Positions 37,685 to 45,782 of a stretch of 64,000 nt of DNA are shown here, piece after piece (within the stretch, counting starts at the first letter, position 1; every line of letters begins with the position of its first letter). A model generated the notes under the pieces. That model saw nothing but the letters and a program-made list of their open reading frames with translations. It did not search any database and was not told the origin of the DNA. Source of the stretch: Bacteroidota bacterium (lineage in GTDB: Bacteria > Bacteroidota > Bacteroidia > Bacteroidales > Prolixibacteraceae). The stretch is taken from assembly GCA_024278975.1 (NCBI GenBank), contig JAJRSD010000083.1, forward strand, positions 24,967 through 88,966, given 5' to 3'. A program made the position numbers and the translations under genes.

Positions 37685-38083
37685 CTATCCCGGAGCCAAT
37701 ATATTAAACGGATAAACAGGCAGGTTTCGTAATATCCAAAACAGAATAATAATTACGAGAATAATCCAGGGTGTACTTTTAAAATAAAAAATATTGGGAA
37801 GTTTCCATCTGAATTTCTTATTCAGAAATGCAAAAGAGTAGTGATAAATAAGTAAAAATACAGCCGGTAAAAACAGAAAATTATTGTCCACAACCCCCGC
37901 AAAATTTAGATGCAATAAACTGTGAATTGCACGTTGCGAACCGCATCCCGGACAATAATATCCGGTAACAGTATGAAAAACACATTTCGGAAATATTTCA
38001 TGTTTAGCAGGATTTAGTATAAAAAAAAGAACTGCCATTGCTGCAAAAACAATCAGCAGTACTAAATTTATAATTTTTTTCAT
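37685..38083 (-). CDS. DUF2752 membrane protein
   Basis: This 132-residue protein has three to four transmembrane helices and the family hallmark CVFHTVTGYYCPGCGSQRAI, whose CPGCG motif is diagnostic of DUF2752. Function is unknown. It lies 29 bases after the CD225-type gene, forming a two-gene unit in which both members are small membrane proteins; this pairing recurs in Bacteroidota. Confidence 0.9.
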   Translation of the reverse strand: MKKIINLVLLIVFAAMAVLFFILNPAKHEIFPKCVFHTVTGYYCPGCGSQRAIHSLLHLNFAGVVDNNFLFLPAVFLLIYHYSFAFLNKKFRWKLPNIFYFKSTPWIILVIIILFWILRNLPVYPFNILAPG

Positions 38084-38112
38084 TCTTATACCAATTTATG
38101 GTTATTTTGGTA

Positions 38113-38403
38113 TTACATATCAAGACCATTTGCCCAAAAAGCAGTTACACCTGCAAATAAAATTACAAGCAAATAAATTACCAGTCCCGAAATCCCTATT
38201 GCAAAAGCAACCCATGCCCAGGTTTTAGCATTTTTACTTGAACTTTGCGCACCGGCAAAATCTCCGGCAGCCCATTTCGAATTTACCTGCGCTGCAAAAA
38301 TTATTGAAATAATACCAAACGGCAAACAACATAAAATGGTGGTAATAATTGCAAATGCTAAATAGTTCGGCGGAGGTGATTGTTGTTGTAATTGTTCATT
38401 CAT
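38113..38403 (-). CDS. CD225/dispanin-family small membrane protein
   Basis: This protein of about 96 residues has two membrane helices. The conserved block IITTILCCLPFGIISIIFA, then QVNSKWAAGDFAGAQSSSKN and AKTWAWVAFAIG, is the dispanin/CD225 signature with its CC pair. The ATG at 38403 follows a minus-strand promoter element (38431-38438), so the 43-residue extension to 38532 is not used. Bacterial members have no defined role; membrane curvature or fusion effects are known only for animal relatives. Confidence 0.88.
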   Translation of the reverse strand: MNEQLQQQSPPPNYLAFAIITTILCCLPFGIISIIFAAQVNSKWAAGDFAGAQSSSKNAKTWAWVAFAIGISGLVIYLLVILFAGVTAFWANGLDM

Positions 38404-38430
38404 AATAAAATATTTAAAGATGATAATTAA

Positions 38431-38438
38431 CAAATGTA
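38431..38438 (-). promoter_or_regulatory. -7 promoter element for the CD225/DUF2752 pair
   Basis: The minus strand reads TACATTTG (TAnnTTTG), 27 bases from the ATG at 38403. It supports that start. Confidence 0.5.
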
Positions 38439-38560
38439 AGGTTTGAGTTTTAAAAATGATATTTTTTTTACAATAAAATAGTTTCACAATTTGAAACAGA
38501 AAAACTAACCCCAGAGAACACAGAGAAAACACAGAGCTTTAAAAACGCAAAAATAGTTAA

Positions 38561-38625
38561 AACTGAAAAATCAGTTAATAAACTGAAAACATAGTTGCAA
38601 AACTGAAAAATCAGTTGTATGTTTG
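38561..38625 (+). promoter_or_regulatory. BlaI-type operator array and promoter
   Basis: Three 16-base palindromic sites at an exact 20-base period: AACTGAAAAATCAGTT at 38561-38576, the degenerate AACTGAAAACATAGTT at 38581-38596, and AACTGAAAAATCAGTT at 38601-38616. A weaker fourth site may lie at 38543-38558. The promoter TTG (38595-38597), N20, TATGTTTG (38618-38625) overlaps them: the third site fills the spacer and the second ends on the -33 element. BlaI-family dimers bind short dyads of this kind, so autorepression of the following blaI/blaR1 operon is very likely. Confidence 0.75.
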
Positions 38626-38643
38626 TTCTGTGATTATATTTCC

Positions 38644-38706
38644 GTCATGCCGAATTCATTTCAGTATCTTTCGATTTAACAGATCCTGAAACAAGTTCGG
38701 GATGAC
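38644..38706. repeat. REP-like hairpin in the leader of the BlaI operon
   Basis: Arms 38644-38669 (GTCATGCCGAATTC...) and 38681-38706 (...TTCGGGATGAC) pair with about 20 of 26 matches. The right arm is related to the sequence at 11074-11099. The element lies in the 5' leader between the operator array and the blaI ATG, so it is probably transcribed. Confidence 0.65.
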
Positions 38707-38780
38707 GAAGAAAATAGCACCTGATACTTTTGAATCTTGATACTTGTGTCTTTTATCTAATTGTCTCAAAGTCTAAAAAA

Positions 38781-39146
38781 ATGAAAAAACTTACACGAAA
38801 AGAGGAGGAGTTAATGAAAATACTCTGGAACCTGGAAAAAGCTTTTGTAAAAGATATCATCGAAAGATACCCCAACCCCAACCCCAAACCACACTACAAT
38901 ACTATTTCGTCGCTGGTACGGTTGCTGCAAGACAAAGGAGTAATCGGATTTAAGCAGTACGGAAACACGTATCAGTATTTTCCGTTGGTTTCGAAAGAAG
39001 AGTATCGCCAGTCGTTTATGAAACAGGTTGTTAGCGACTATTTCGATAATTCGTATAAGAGTGCAGTTGCCTTTTTTGTAAAAGAAGAAGGACTTTCTGC
39101 AGATGAAATTAATGAGCTGGTACAAATTATTAAAGACCGGAAATAA
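38781..39146 (+). CDS. BlaI/MecI/CopY-family transcriptional repressor
   Basis: This 121-residue winged-helix repressor has the family layout: LTRKEEELMKILWNLEKAFVKDI, then HYNTISSLVRLLQDKGVI as the recognition helix and wing, and a C-terminal dimerisation helix region (FFVKEEGLSADEINELVQII). The ATG at 38781 is the normal family start; a TTG at 38730 would add 17 residues. Its stop overlaps the next ATG (TAATG), so it is coupled to the M56 sensor. In such pairs the sensor's protease triggers cleavage or inactivation of the repressor on an envelope signal. Confidence 0.93.
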   Translation: MKKLTRKEEELMKILWNLEKAFVKDIIERYPNPNPKPHYNTISSLVRLLQDKGVIGFKQYGNTYQYFPLVSKEEYRQSFMKQVVSDYFDNSYKSAVAFFVKEEGLSADEINELVQIIKDRK

Positions 39147-41053
39147 TGGAAAGTTACCTTATCTATATTGGCAAATCGGCACTGGCAGCCGGTGCATTTT
39201 ACATCGCTTTTCTATTGCTTTTTCAAAACCAAAAACATTTTGTGTTTAACCGTTTTTACTTGCCTGTTTCATTGGCTTTGAGTTTTTTAATCCCGCTAAT
39301 AACTTTTACAACCGTTAAATATATCGAGCCGGTTTTATCTGAAAACACAAATAGTTTTGCCTATTTAGCAACTACCTCCGAAAGAGTTGGGCTACCAGAA
39401 TTTGTCTTTCAGTGGTATCATTATTTGTTTGGTTTGTACATTTTGGGAGTTACTGGCTTTCTGTTTCATCTTCTGCTTGGGCATGTAAAAGCTGTAAATA
39501 TTATCAGATTTAGCCGATTAAAAACGTTGTTCGGAACTGAGGTGAATATCACTCCAAAAGATGTTCATCCATTTTCGTTTTTCAACAAAATAGTGATTTC
39601 CGAGAATACTCTCGGTCACCCGAATCTGGATATGATTGTAAACCACGAAAATATTCACGTAAAAGAACGACACACTCTCGATATTCTTTTTATTGAAATT
39701 TTATTTCTTTTTCAATGGTTTAATCCGTTTGCCTGGCTGCTAAAAGATGCCGTAAAAAACAATCTCGAATATAAAACCGACCACCAAATTACAAAAAATC
39801 ACAACCCAAAAGAGTACCAGTTGGCAATGGTTGCACTCGCCGACAAAGAGGGAGTTGCTCCATTTTTAACAGCTTTAAACGGGTCGCAATTAAAAGACAG
39901 AATTATTATGATGAAAAAGAAAACAGAAAACAAATATGCTTTATTAAAGCAGTTAGTAGTTCTTCCGCTACTTGCTATTTTGGTGATGGGACTTTCGAGC
40001 TGGGAAATCAGAACAGAAATTATTGAGACTGAAAAGAAGGTTGAAATAAGTCAGACAGGCAGTGATAATGTACAAATTGAAAGAGATACAATTAAACCTG
40101 CACAAAATACCAAAACTGGTGAAACTAAAGCTCCATATTACGGAACTAAAATAAAACCAAATACTGTTGACTCGCATGTTAAAGCATCGGGAACTGTATA
40201 TTTAAATTCTAAGACAGATAAAACTACACCACTTTATATTGTTGACGGAAAAGAGATTGAAAATATTGATAGAATCAATCCGGATGATATTAAAAGTATC
40301 GATGTTCTTAAAAATAAATCGTCAACCAATATTTATGGCGAGAAAGGTAAAAACGGAGTGATTTTGATAACTACAAAAAAAAATGGAGGAGATTTTTTGC
40401 TTGATAAAAAAGAGATGCCTCAATTTCCGGGAGGAGAACTTGCATTGAGAAATTTTATTGCCGAGAATATTCAATATCCTGAAACTGCATTGGAGAAAGG
40501 AATTCAGGGAAAAGTTTATGTTTCATTCATTATAAATACAAAAGGTAAAGTTACCGATGCCAAAATTTCGAGGGGTGTTGATCCTTCGCTGAATAAAGAA
40601 GCACTGCGTGTGATAAACTTACTTCCTCTTTGGAAACCCGGCAAACAGCGAGGTGAATTTGTGGATGTTACTTACACAGTTCCTGTAAGTTTTAAACCAA
40701 CAACAGAGCAAACCCGAAAACATAGTAAAGTGGGGTTAGATGGTAAACCTCTTGAAAAAGAAGCAGTGGATACTGGAAATAAAATAAAACCGAAAATTAC
40801 ATACTTACCCAATAAAAATAGCAGCAGCAGTACAATGTTGTCCGGCTCTAATGACTCAATACTATATATCGTTGATGATGAAGAGATTGACATTAAAAGT
40901 TTAAGCGAAATTCAACCAGAAACAATAGAATCAGTGTCGATTATTAAAGATGCTTCGGCAGTAGATATTTATGGAGAAAAAGCGAAAAATGGGGTAATAA
41001 TAATTACGTTAAAAGATAGCAAAAAGAAAACTGATGTTACTAAGGGATTATGA
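39146..41053 (+). CDS. BlaR1-like M56 metallopeptidase with TonB-plug-like and TonB C-terminal modules (truncated by element)
   Basis: The N-terminal part (about 1-290) is an M56 membrane peptidase with four helices and the zinc motif HENIH at 167-171. The periplasmic part alternates plug-like segments (YIVDGKEIENIDRINPDD with IYGEKGKNGVILIT, and later YIVDDEEIDIKSL with IYGEKAKNGVIIIT) around a TonB C-terminal-like domain (MPQFPGGELALRNFIAENI). The frame stops three codons into a 156-base inserted element at 41045. The missing second TonB-type domain continues in frame at 41206-41577. Sensor and protease domains are intact, so partial function is possible. Confidence 0.9.
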   Translation: MESYLIYIGKSALAAGAFYIAFLLLFQNQKHFVFNRFYLPVSLALSFLIPLITFTTVKYIEPVLSENTNSFAYLATTSERVGLPEFVFQWYHYLFGLYILGVTGFLFHLLLGHVKAVNIIRFSRLKTLFGTEVNITPKDVHPFSFFNKIVISENTLGHPNLDMIVNHENIHVKERHTLDILFIEILFLFQWFNPFAWLLKDAVKNNLEYKTDHQITKNHNPKEYQLAMVALADKEGVAPFLTALNGSQLKDRIIMMKKKTENKYALLKQLVVLPLLAILVMGLSSWEIRTEIIETEKKVEISQTGSDNVQIERDTIKPAQNTKTGETKAPYYGTKIKPNTVDSHVKASGTVYLNSKTDKTTPLYIVDGKEIENIDRINPDDIKSIDVLKNKSSTNIYGEKGKNGVILITTKKNGGDFLLDKKEMPQFPGGELALRNFIAENIQYPETALEKGIQGKVYVSFIINTKGKVTDAKISRGVDPSLNKEALRVINLLPLWKPGKQRGEFVDVTYTVPVSFKPTTEQTRKHSKVGLDGKPLEKEAVDTGNKIKPKITYLPNKNSSSSTMLSGSNDSILYIVDDEEIDIKSLSEIQPETIESVSIIKDASAVDIYGEKAKNGVIIITLKDSKKKTDVTKGL

Positions 41054-41200
41054 AGAAATAACCTAACCGTTTTGACTTGTTCTTTTGCACGCTAACTTCG
41101 TTAAAAAGCCTCACCGTATCTATGCTATGCCTGCGTCTTTTGCCTTGTTATCGTACAAAATAACTTCGTCAATTCCAGTCATATTATTTCTTCATAATCC
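41045..41200. mobile_element. MITE-like insertion, 156 bp, 17-bp terminal inverted repeats, 5-bp target duplication
   Basis: The ends are exact inverted copies: GGATTATGAAGAAATAA (41045-41061) and TTATTTCTTCATAATCC (41184-41200). CTAAG flanks both sides (41040-41044 and 41201-41205). Removing the element and one CTAAG restores the M56 reading frame without a gap, reading DVTKITTQLELRKF. No transposase is encoded, so it must have been moved in trans. TAA (3 bp) with 18-bp ends is an equivalent reading of the same junctions. Confidence 0.88.
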
Positions 41201-41205
41201 CTAAG

Positions 41206-41577
41206 ATTACAACCCAACTCGAACTACGAAAGTTTATTGCAAATGAGATTAAATACCCTGTTTTATCACAAAAAGCAAACAGAGAAAAAGTGGTAAAATT
41301 ATCGGTACAGATTGATAAAAATGGAAGTATAACTTCGATTAAAGAGACGGATGGATATATTAAAATTAGAGTTGATGTAGTAGTCATTACTAGCTACAAA
41401 ACAAAAGAAGTTACCGGTTACGGAACAAAAATTGAAGTCGAAAGTGCAAGAAAGAATGAAGAACAACTTTTAATTGATGAAACCAAACGTGTAATTTATA
41501 AACTTCCAAAAATCGATATCCCGGAATTTAAAGGAAAAACTGTTGGGATAACAGTAAGATTTATTTTACAAGATTAA
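41206..41577 (+). pseudogene. Displaced 3' part of the M56 sensor gene (second TonB C-terminal-like domain)
   Basis: The frame reads ITTQLELRKFIANEIKYPV, then KLSVQIDKNGSITSIKETD, and ends PEFKGKTVGITVRFILQD. This is a second TonB C-terminal-like domain of 123 codons parallel to the one inside the upstream ORF. It has no own promoter or ribosome start before an internal ATG at 41290. It is in frame with the sensor when the 156-bp element is removed. Confidence 0.85.
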
Positions 41578-41754
41578 ACTTTTTTCAACAAAAATATTTA
41601 TGTTCTCTACTGTATAAAAAGAATATTAACCACATATAACACGGAGAAGACGCAGAGTTTCGCAAAAATTACTGTGAATAATATCCTGAAATTCTAGGAC
41701 AGAGTTTTATTTCAAAACTTACATGGCAGAAGCTATATTTTATTTTTTCTTTTA

Positions 41755-41785
41755 GTCCCTCCCTTTTGGGGAGGTTAGGTGGGGC
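41755..41785. repeat. Short GC-rich intergenic repeat
   Basis: CCCTCCC-TTTT-GGGGAGG followed by TTAGGTGGGGC resembles the element at 58042-58069 (CCCCTCC..GGAGGGGTTAGGGG). It lies just past the stop of the deoxynucleotide hydrolase gene and ends in a T run on the plus strand, so it may also act as a terminator. Confidence 0.55.
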
Positions 41786-41788
41786 TTT

Positions 41789-42196
41789 TTATAAAAATTC
41801 AGCAATCGCTTTTTTTACTTCCTGCAGATTAGAGTAGTTTACCAACTTTAAATCTTCGCATCCTGAAATCATTGCCGAAATATTTTTCCCTGAATCAGGG
41901 CGGAACAGACAGAGAACTTTTTTGCCTGTTTCAACTGCCCTGCCAATTTCGTAGCCTACACCCATCGAAACTGTCGTAACTTCGGCAACCAAAACATCGG
42001 CAGAATTTAACCATTCTAAATCGCGGTCGTGAATATATTTATCGGTGGGTCCGTCGTCGCCCAGTTCGGTTAAATTTGGGTCACCAATATGTTCGGTTAA
42101 AACTTCACCATAAGTTTTCAGGTATTCAATAATCTGCAGATAGAGTGCTGCATCTTCGCGTCCTCCACGTATTGAACCGGCAAAATATATTTTCAT
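41789..42196 (-). CDS. Nucleoside 2-deoxyribosyltransferase-like protein (Rcl/DNPH1 type)
   Basis: This 135-residue protein has the Rcl-type features: start KIYFAGSIRGGREDAALY, then EHIGDPNLTELG, YIHDRDLEWLNSADVLVAEVT and GVGYEIGRAVETGKKVLCLF, with the catalytic glutamate expected in the GYEIG segment. Relatives hydrolyse the N-glycosidic bond of deoxynucleoside monophosphates in nucleotide clean-up. It is a single gene behind the CtpA-like gene on the same strand (88-base gap). Confidence 0.88.
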   Translation of the reverse strand: MKIYFAGSIRGGREDAALYLQIIEYLKTYGEVLTEHIGDPNLTELGDDGPTDKYIHDRDLEWLNSADVLVAEVTTVSMGVGYEIGRAVETGKKVLCLFRPDSGKNISAMISGCEDLKLVNYSNLQEVKKAIAEFL

Positions 42197-42284
42197 ACTG
42201 TTTGTTTTTGAGTTTCACCACCTTTGGCAGGACAGGCAATTTACGAGTTTTGAGTTCAATTTAAAATCAGTATTGAATATCCAA

Positions 42285-43958
42285 TTAATTACTGGTAGAA
42301 ATTACCCGTCCCGGCTCGAAATAAGCAGCATAATTTGTTCCCGACTTTAACTCTTCGATGGCTTTTTTAATCGCTTTATCGTCGTTTATTGCCGAACGAA
42401 TTGCACCTTTTTGATAGTAGTAACGCGAAACAATTTCGCTCTCCAGCAACTCGCTTATATCTTTTCTAAACTCCAACAAATCTTTATCTAAGTTGGGTTC
42501 CAGTTTTAGTCTTAACGACTCAAATTCCGCCTCGGCCAAATCGAAATACTTCTCGCGTTTAGCAGTTTTTAACAACTCTTCAAACTCATCTTTCGATTGA
42601 GATTCATATTCAAAATTACTCTCTTTAACAAAAGCCGAAAACTGATTATAAATATCGTCGGTAATAACAAACTCTTCCGGTTGAGCTATCGAATCATTTT
42701 CGTATTTAAACTTGGTTGCAAAATCGAAAACCTTAAATCGTGTAACCAATTCAATTGCCAACGGACTTAACTTATCGCCTTCAATTTTAACATCGGGCGT
42801 AATACCGCCCCCATCGTAAACTTTGCGTCCGTTTTTAGTAGTAAATTCGGTTACCAGCGAATCGGGAATAGTACCCACACTGCCATCTTCGTTTCGGTGA
42901 GAATAGTCGAGAGCCTGAATACAGCGCCCGCTCGGAATATAATATTTTGCAGTGGTAACTTTTAACTTGGTATTGTAACTTAAATCGCGGGTGGTTTGTA
43001 CAAGTCCTTTTCCAAAAGTACGTGTTCCGACTATAATACCGCGGTCGAGATCCTGAATTGCACCCGACACAATTTCTGATGCCGATGCCGAGCCACGATT
43101 TGTTAATACCGCGATCCTAATTGTAGTATCCATGGGATTTGCCATGGCATTGTACGTTTTGTCCCACTGTTTAACTTTTCCGCGAGTGTTCACAATTTCC
43201 TTGCCTTTCGGTACAAAAAGGTTTACAATTTTTACCGATTCCATTAATAATCCACCGGGGTTACCACGTAAATCTAATACCAACGATTCAGGATTATTCT
43301 CCTCTAATTCCTGAAGAGCTTTTTGCACCTCTTTACTACAATTTGCAGTAAAACTCGACAGACGAATATAAGCTGTTTTATCGTCCAGCATTCCGTAATA
43401 TGGAACTGCATCGATTGAAATTTTCTCGCGAATAACATCAACTGTATAAGGTTTTTTTGCTCCGGGGCGTTGTAGTTTTATGGTAACAGGTTTATTGGCA
43501 GGTCCTTTTAACAAACTGCTCACATCCTGTGTACTCATTCCGGAAGTTGCTTTACCCGATACCTCCAACAATATATCGCCCGCCTTTAATCCAAACTTAT
43601 CTGCCGGAAAACCTTTGTAAGGTTCGGCAACTACAACTTTGTCATTTTGTTTGCTAATTAGCGCGCCAATTCCCGCATATTCACCGGTTGTCATAAAACG
43701 GAAGTCTTCAATTTTATCTTCCGAAATATAATTTGTGTATGGGTCGAGCGAACTTAACATTTCGTCGATACTGGTTTTTACAAGTTCATTCGGATTTACA
43801 TCATCCACATAAAACATGTTCAGCTCCCTAAACAAAGTATAATAGATATCGAGATTTTTTGCTACTTCGAAATTTTTATCATCTCGGTTAAAACCATAAA
43901 AGCTCGCCCCAACTATTGCTATTATTACAACTCCTATCCAAATTCTTTTCCTGTTCAT
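42285..43958 (-). CDS. C-terminal processing peptidase (S41, CtpA/Prc-like)
   Basis: This 557-residue protein has an N-terminal membrane anchor or signal (residues 5-22), a PDZ domain (about 90-165: GIGALISKQNDKVVV, PADKFGLKAGDILLEV), and the S41 core. The nucleophile serine lies in NRGSASASEIVSGA (287-300), and the general-base lysine in TFGKGLVQT (K317). A long C-terminal region of helices (about 430-557) is typical of Bacteroidota members. It degrades or trims periplasmic proteins, recognising their C-termini. Confidence 0.94.
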   Translation of the reverse strand: MNRKRIWIGVVIIAIVGASFYGFNRDDKNFEVAKNLDIYYTLFRELNMFYVDDVNPNELVKTSIDEMLSSLDPYTNYISEDKIEDFRFMTTGEYAGIGALISKQNDKVVVAEPYKGFPADKFGLKAGDILLEVSGKATSGMSTQDVSSLLKGPANKPVTIKLQRPGAKKPYTVDVIREKISIDAVPYYGMLDDKTAYIRLSSFTANCSKEVQKALQELEENNPESLVLDLRGNPGGLLMESVKIVNLFVPKGKEIVNTRGKVKQWDKTYNAMANPMDTTIRIAVLTNRGSASASEIVSGAIQDLDRGIIVGTRTFGKGLVQTTRDLSYNTKLKVTTAKYYIPSGRCIQALDYSHRNEDGSVGTIPDSLVTEFTTKNGRKVYDGGGITPDVKIEGDKLSPLAIELVTRFKVFDFATKFKYENDSIAQPEEFVITDDIYNQFSAFVKESNFEYESQSKDEFEELLKTAKREKYFDLAEAEFESLRLKLEPNLDKDLLEFRKDISELLESEIVSRYYYQKGAIRSAINDDKAIKKAIEELKSGTNYAAYFEPGRVISTSN

Positions 43959-44240
43959 CTGTTTTGTTTTTATGCTGGATTAGAAATTCAACTTCCCATT
44001 TTTTAAAAATAATCGCTAAAAGTATAAAAACTACTTTAATAGATACTCAAGGTATTTATTTCATTACGTTAAAATTTACTAAAGCTAATAATACAAGAAT
44101 GCTTTGAACGATGTAAATGTTCAAAAAAGTTTTAAATAGTTAATTGAAGTTAAAATAGAAACTGCATTAAACCACTGAATGTATGGCAAGTCAAAGAGCC
44201 GAATTTATAAAAACAAATTATTCATTTAAATTTTAATATC

Positions 44241-44741
44241 ATGAAAACAAGAATTTTAAGTTTAGTTATTGTAACAGCATTGTTTATTTCTACATCAGTA
44301 TTTGCACAACCTGTAAATAAGGGAAATAAGTCTCCGGAACGAAAAACAATGATGAAGAAACAGTTTGCTCAACAAAAAAGAAATTATCAAAAGTTTTTTA
44401 CTGAAGAACAACAGGAAACAATGAAAGCACTTCGGTTAGAAACGGCTAAAAAAGTGAAACCTTTTAAAAATGAACTTCGCGAATTAATGGCTCACCAACA
44501 AACTTTAACAACTGCCGACAATGCCGATTTAAAGGCCATCAATAATAATATTGATAAAATGTCGGTCACAAAAACTAAGATTGCAAAAATTATGGCTGCG
44601 CAACATCAGCAAATCCGTTCTATTTTAACCGAAGAACAGCTTCTTAAATTCGACACAATGAAAAATAAGAGTGGGAAAAAACGGGGAGGAAATTCAAGAG
44701 GAGGAAACTCGATGAGTCCTCACAAAAGAATGGGAGCATAA
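44241..44741 (+). CDS. Spy/CpxP-like periplasmic protein
   Basis: This 166-residue protein has a signal peptide (VIVTALFISTSVFAQP). The mature part is basic and helical, with LTEEQLLKFDTMK resembling the LTxxQ motifs of the Spy/CpxP family and FFTEEQQETMKAL as a second copy. The C-terminus is Gly/Asn/Arg rich (KKRGGNSRGGNSMSPHKR). A chaperone-like or stress role in the periplasm is likely. A terminator follows, so it is a single-gene unit. Confidence 0.75.
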   Translation: MKTRILSLVIVTALFISTSVFAQPVNKGNKSPERKTMMKKQFAQQKRNYQKFFTEEQQETMKALRLETAKKVKPFKNELRELMAHQQTLTTADNADLKAINNNIDKMSVTKTKIAKIMAAQHQQIRSILTEEQLLKFDTMKNKSGKKRGGNSRGGNSMSPHKRMGA

Positions 44742-44769
44742 CAAATATTACTGAAATACAACTAATATC

Positions 44770-44801
44770 AAAAAGCTGGTTTTTTTGAACCGGCTTTTTT
44801 T
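44770..44801 (+). terminator. Rho-independent terminator after the Spy-like gene
   Basis: AAGCTGGTT (44773-44781 region) pairs with AACCGGCTT around a short T-rich loop with one G-T pair, followed by seven T. Confidence 0.85.
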
Positions 44802-44854
44802 ATGCTTTTTTTTACCGATGAATTTCCTCTGTTCAACGAAAAAACTTTAGTTAT

Positions 44855-44862
44855 TAGTTTTG
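44855..44862 (+). promoter_or_regulatory. -7 promoter element for the first DUF2807 gene
   Basis: TAGTTTTG fits TAnnTTTG, 53 bases before the ATG at 44916. No clear -33 element. Confidence 0.45.
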
Positions 44863-44915
44863 TTTGAAATAAATTGCAATGAATATGACCAGACAAAACA
44901 ATTAAATAAATTATT

Positions 44916-45635
44916 ATGAAACGGAAATTTTCTATTCTCGCCACATTTATATTCGTTCTATTTATTTTTTCATCATGTATTTTTTCAGGCCCGTCGTTAA
45001 AAGGAAATGGTAAAGTTGTTGAGGAGACACGAAAAACCGGAGACTTTGACGAGATTAAAGTTAGCCGCGGAATGAATGTTTATATTTCGCAGGGAGAAAA
45101 AACCAAAGTAGTTGTAAAAGCCGATGAAAACTTATTGGATGCCATTGAAATTGAAGTGGAAGGAAATACTCTGAAAGTTACTTCAAATCAGAATATTCGG
45201 AGTGCAACATCAAAAAAAGTATTTGTTACAACTCCCAATATTTCAAAGATAAAATCGACAGCCGGCAGTAATGTTTTTTCAGAAACAGTTATCAAATCAG
45301 ATAAACTTAATTTATCGGGTTCGGCAGGAAGTAACATAAAACTTGATGTTAATATTGGAGTTTTAGATGTTTCTGTTTCGGCGGGTTCGAACATAAAATT
45401 AGAGGGGCGGGCCAAATATTTTACGGGGAAAGCCACCTCGGGATCGAATTTGAAAGCTGAAGATTTGAAAACGAAAGATTGCTCGGTAAATGTGAGTTCC
45501 GGGGCAAATATCTGGATAACAGCAAAAAATAATTTTAATGCACATGCAAGTAGTGGTGGAAATATTTTCTATTACGGCAATCCCGAATCTACTGAGATTG
45601 AAAAATCATCGGGTGGAAATATTATTGAAAAATAG
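44916..45635 (+). CDS. DUF2807 (head GIN domain) lipoprotein
   Basis: This 239-residue protein has a lipoprotein signal (FIFVLFIFSSC; Cys about 21). The body is the DUF2807 right-handed beta-helix-like fold with repeated Ser/Gly turns: STAGSNVF, GSAGSNIKLDV, VSAGSNIKLEG, TSGSNLKAED, SSGANIWI and SSGGNIFYYGNPE. These proteins are probably surface or periplasmic; function is unknown. It is followed by a paralogue after 147 bases. Confidence 0.9.
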   Translation: MKRKFSILATFIFVLFIFSSCIFSGPSLKGNGKVVEETRKTGDFDEIKVSRGMNVYISQGEKTKVVVKADENLLDAIEIEVEGNTLKVTSNQNIRSATSKKVFVTTPNISKIKSTAGSNVFSETVIKSDKLNLSGSAGSNIKLDVNIGVLDVSVSAGSNIKLEGRAKYFTGKATSGSNLKAEDLKTKDCSVNVSSGANIWITAKNNFNAHASSGGNIFYYGNPESTEIEKSSGGNIIEK

Positions 45636-45782
45636 GTTTGGTCTTTTTTATAGCGACGAATAATACTTGAATTGGAAAATGAATTGATAGCAAATCTGTT
45701 TAACCAAAATAGAATTCCGACACGCATGTAACTTTAAGGTTTTTTAATCGTCATTTCTATTACAATATTAAAAAAACAGATA

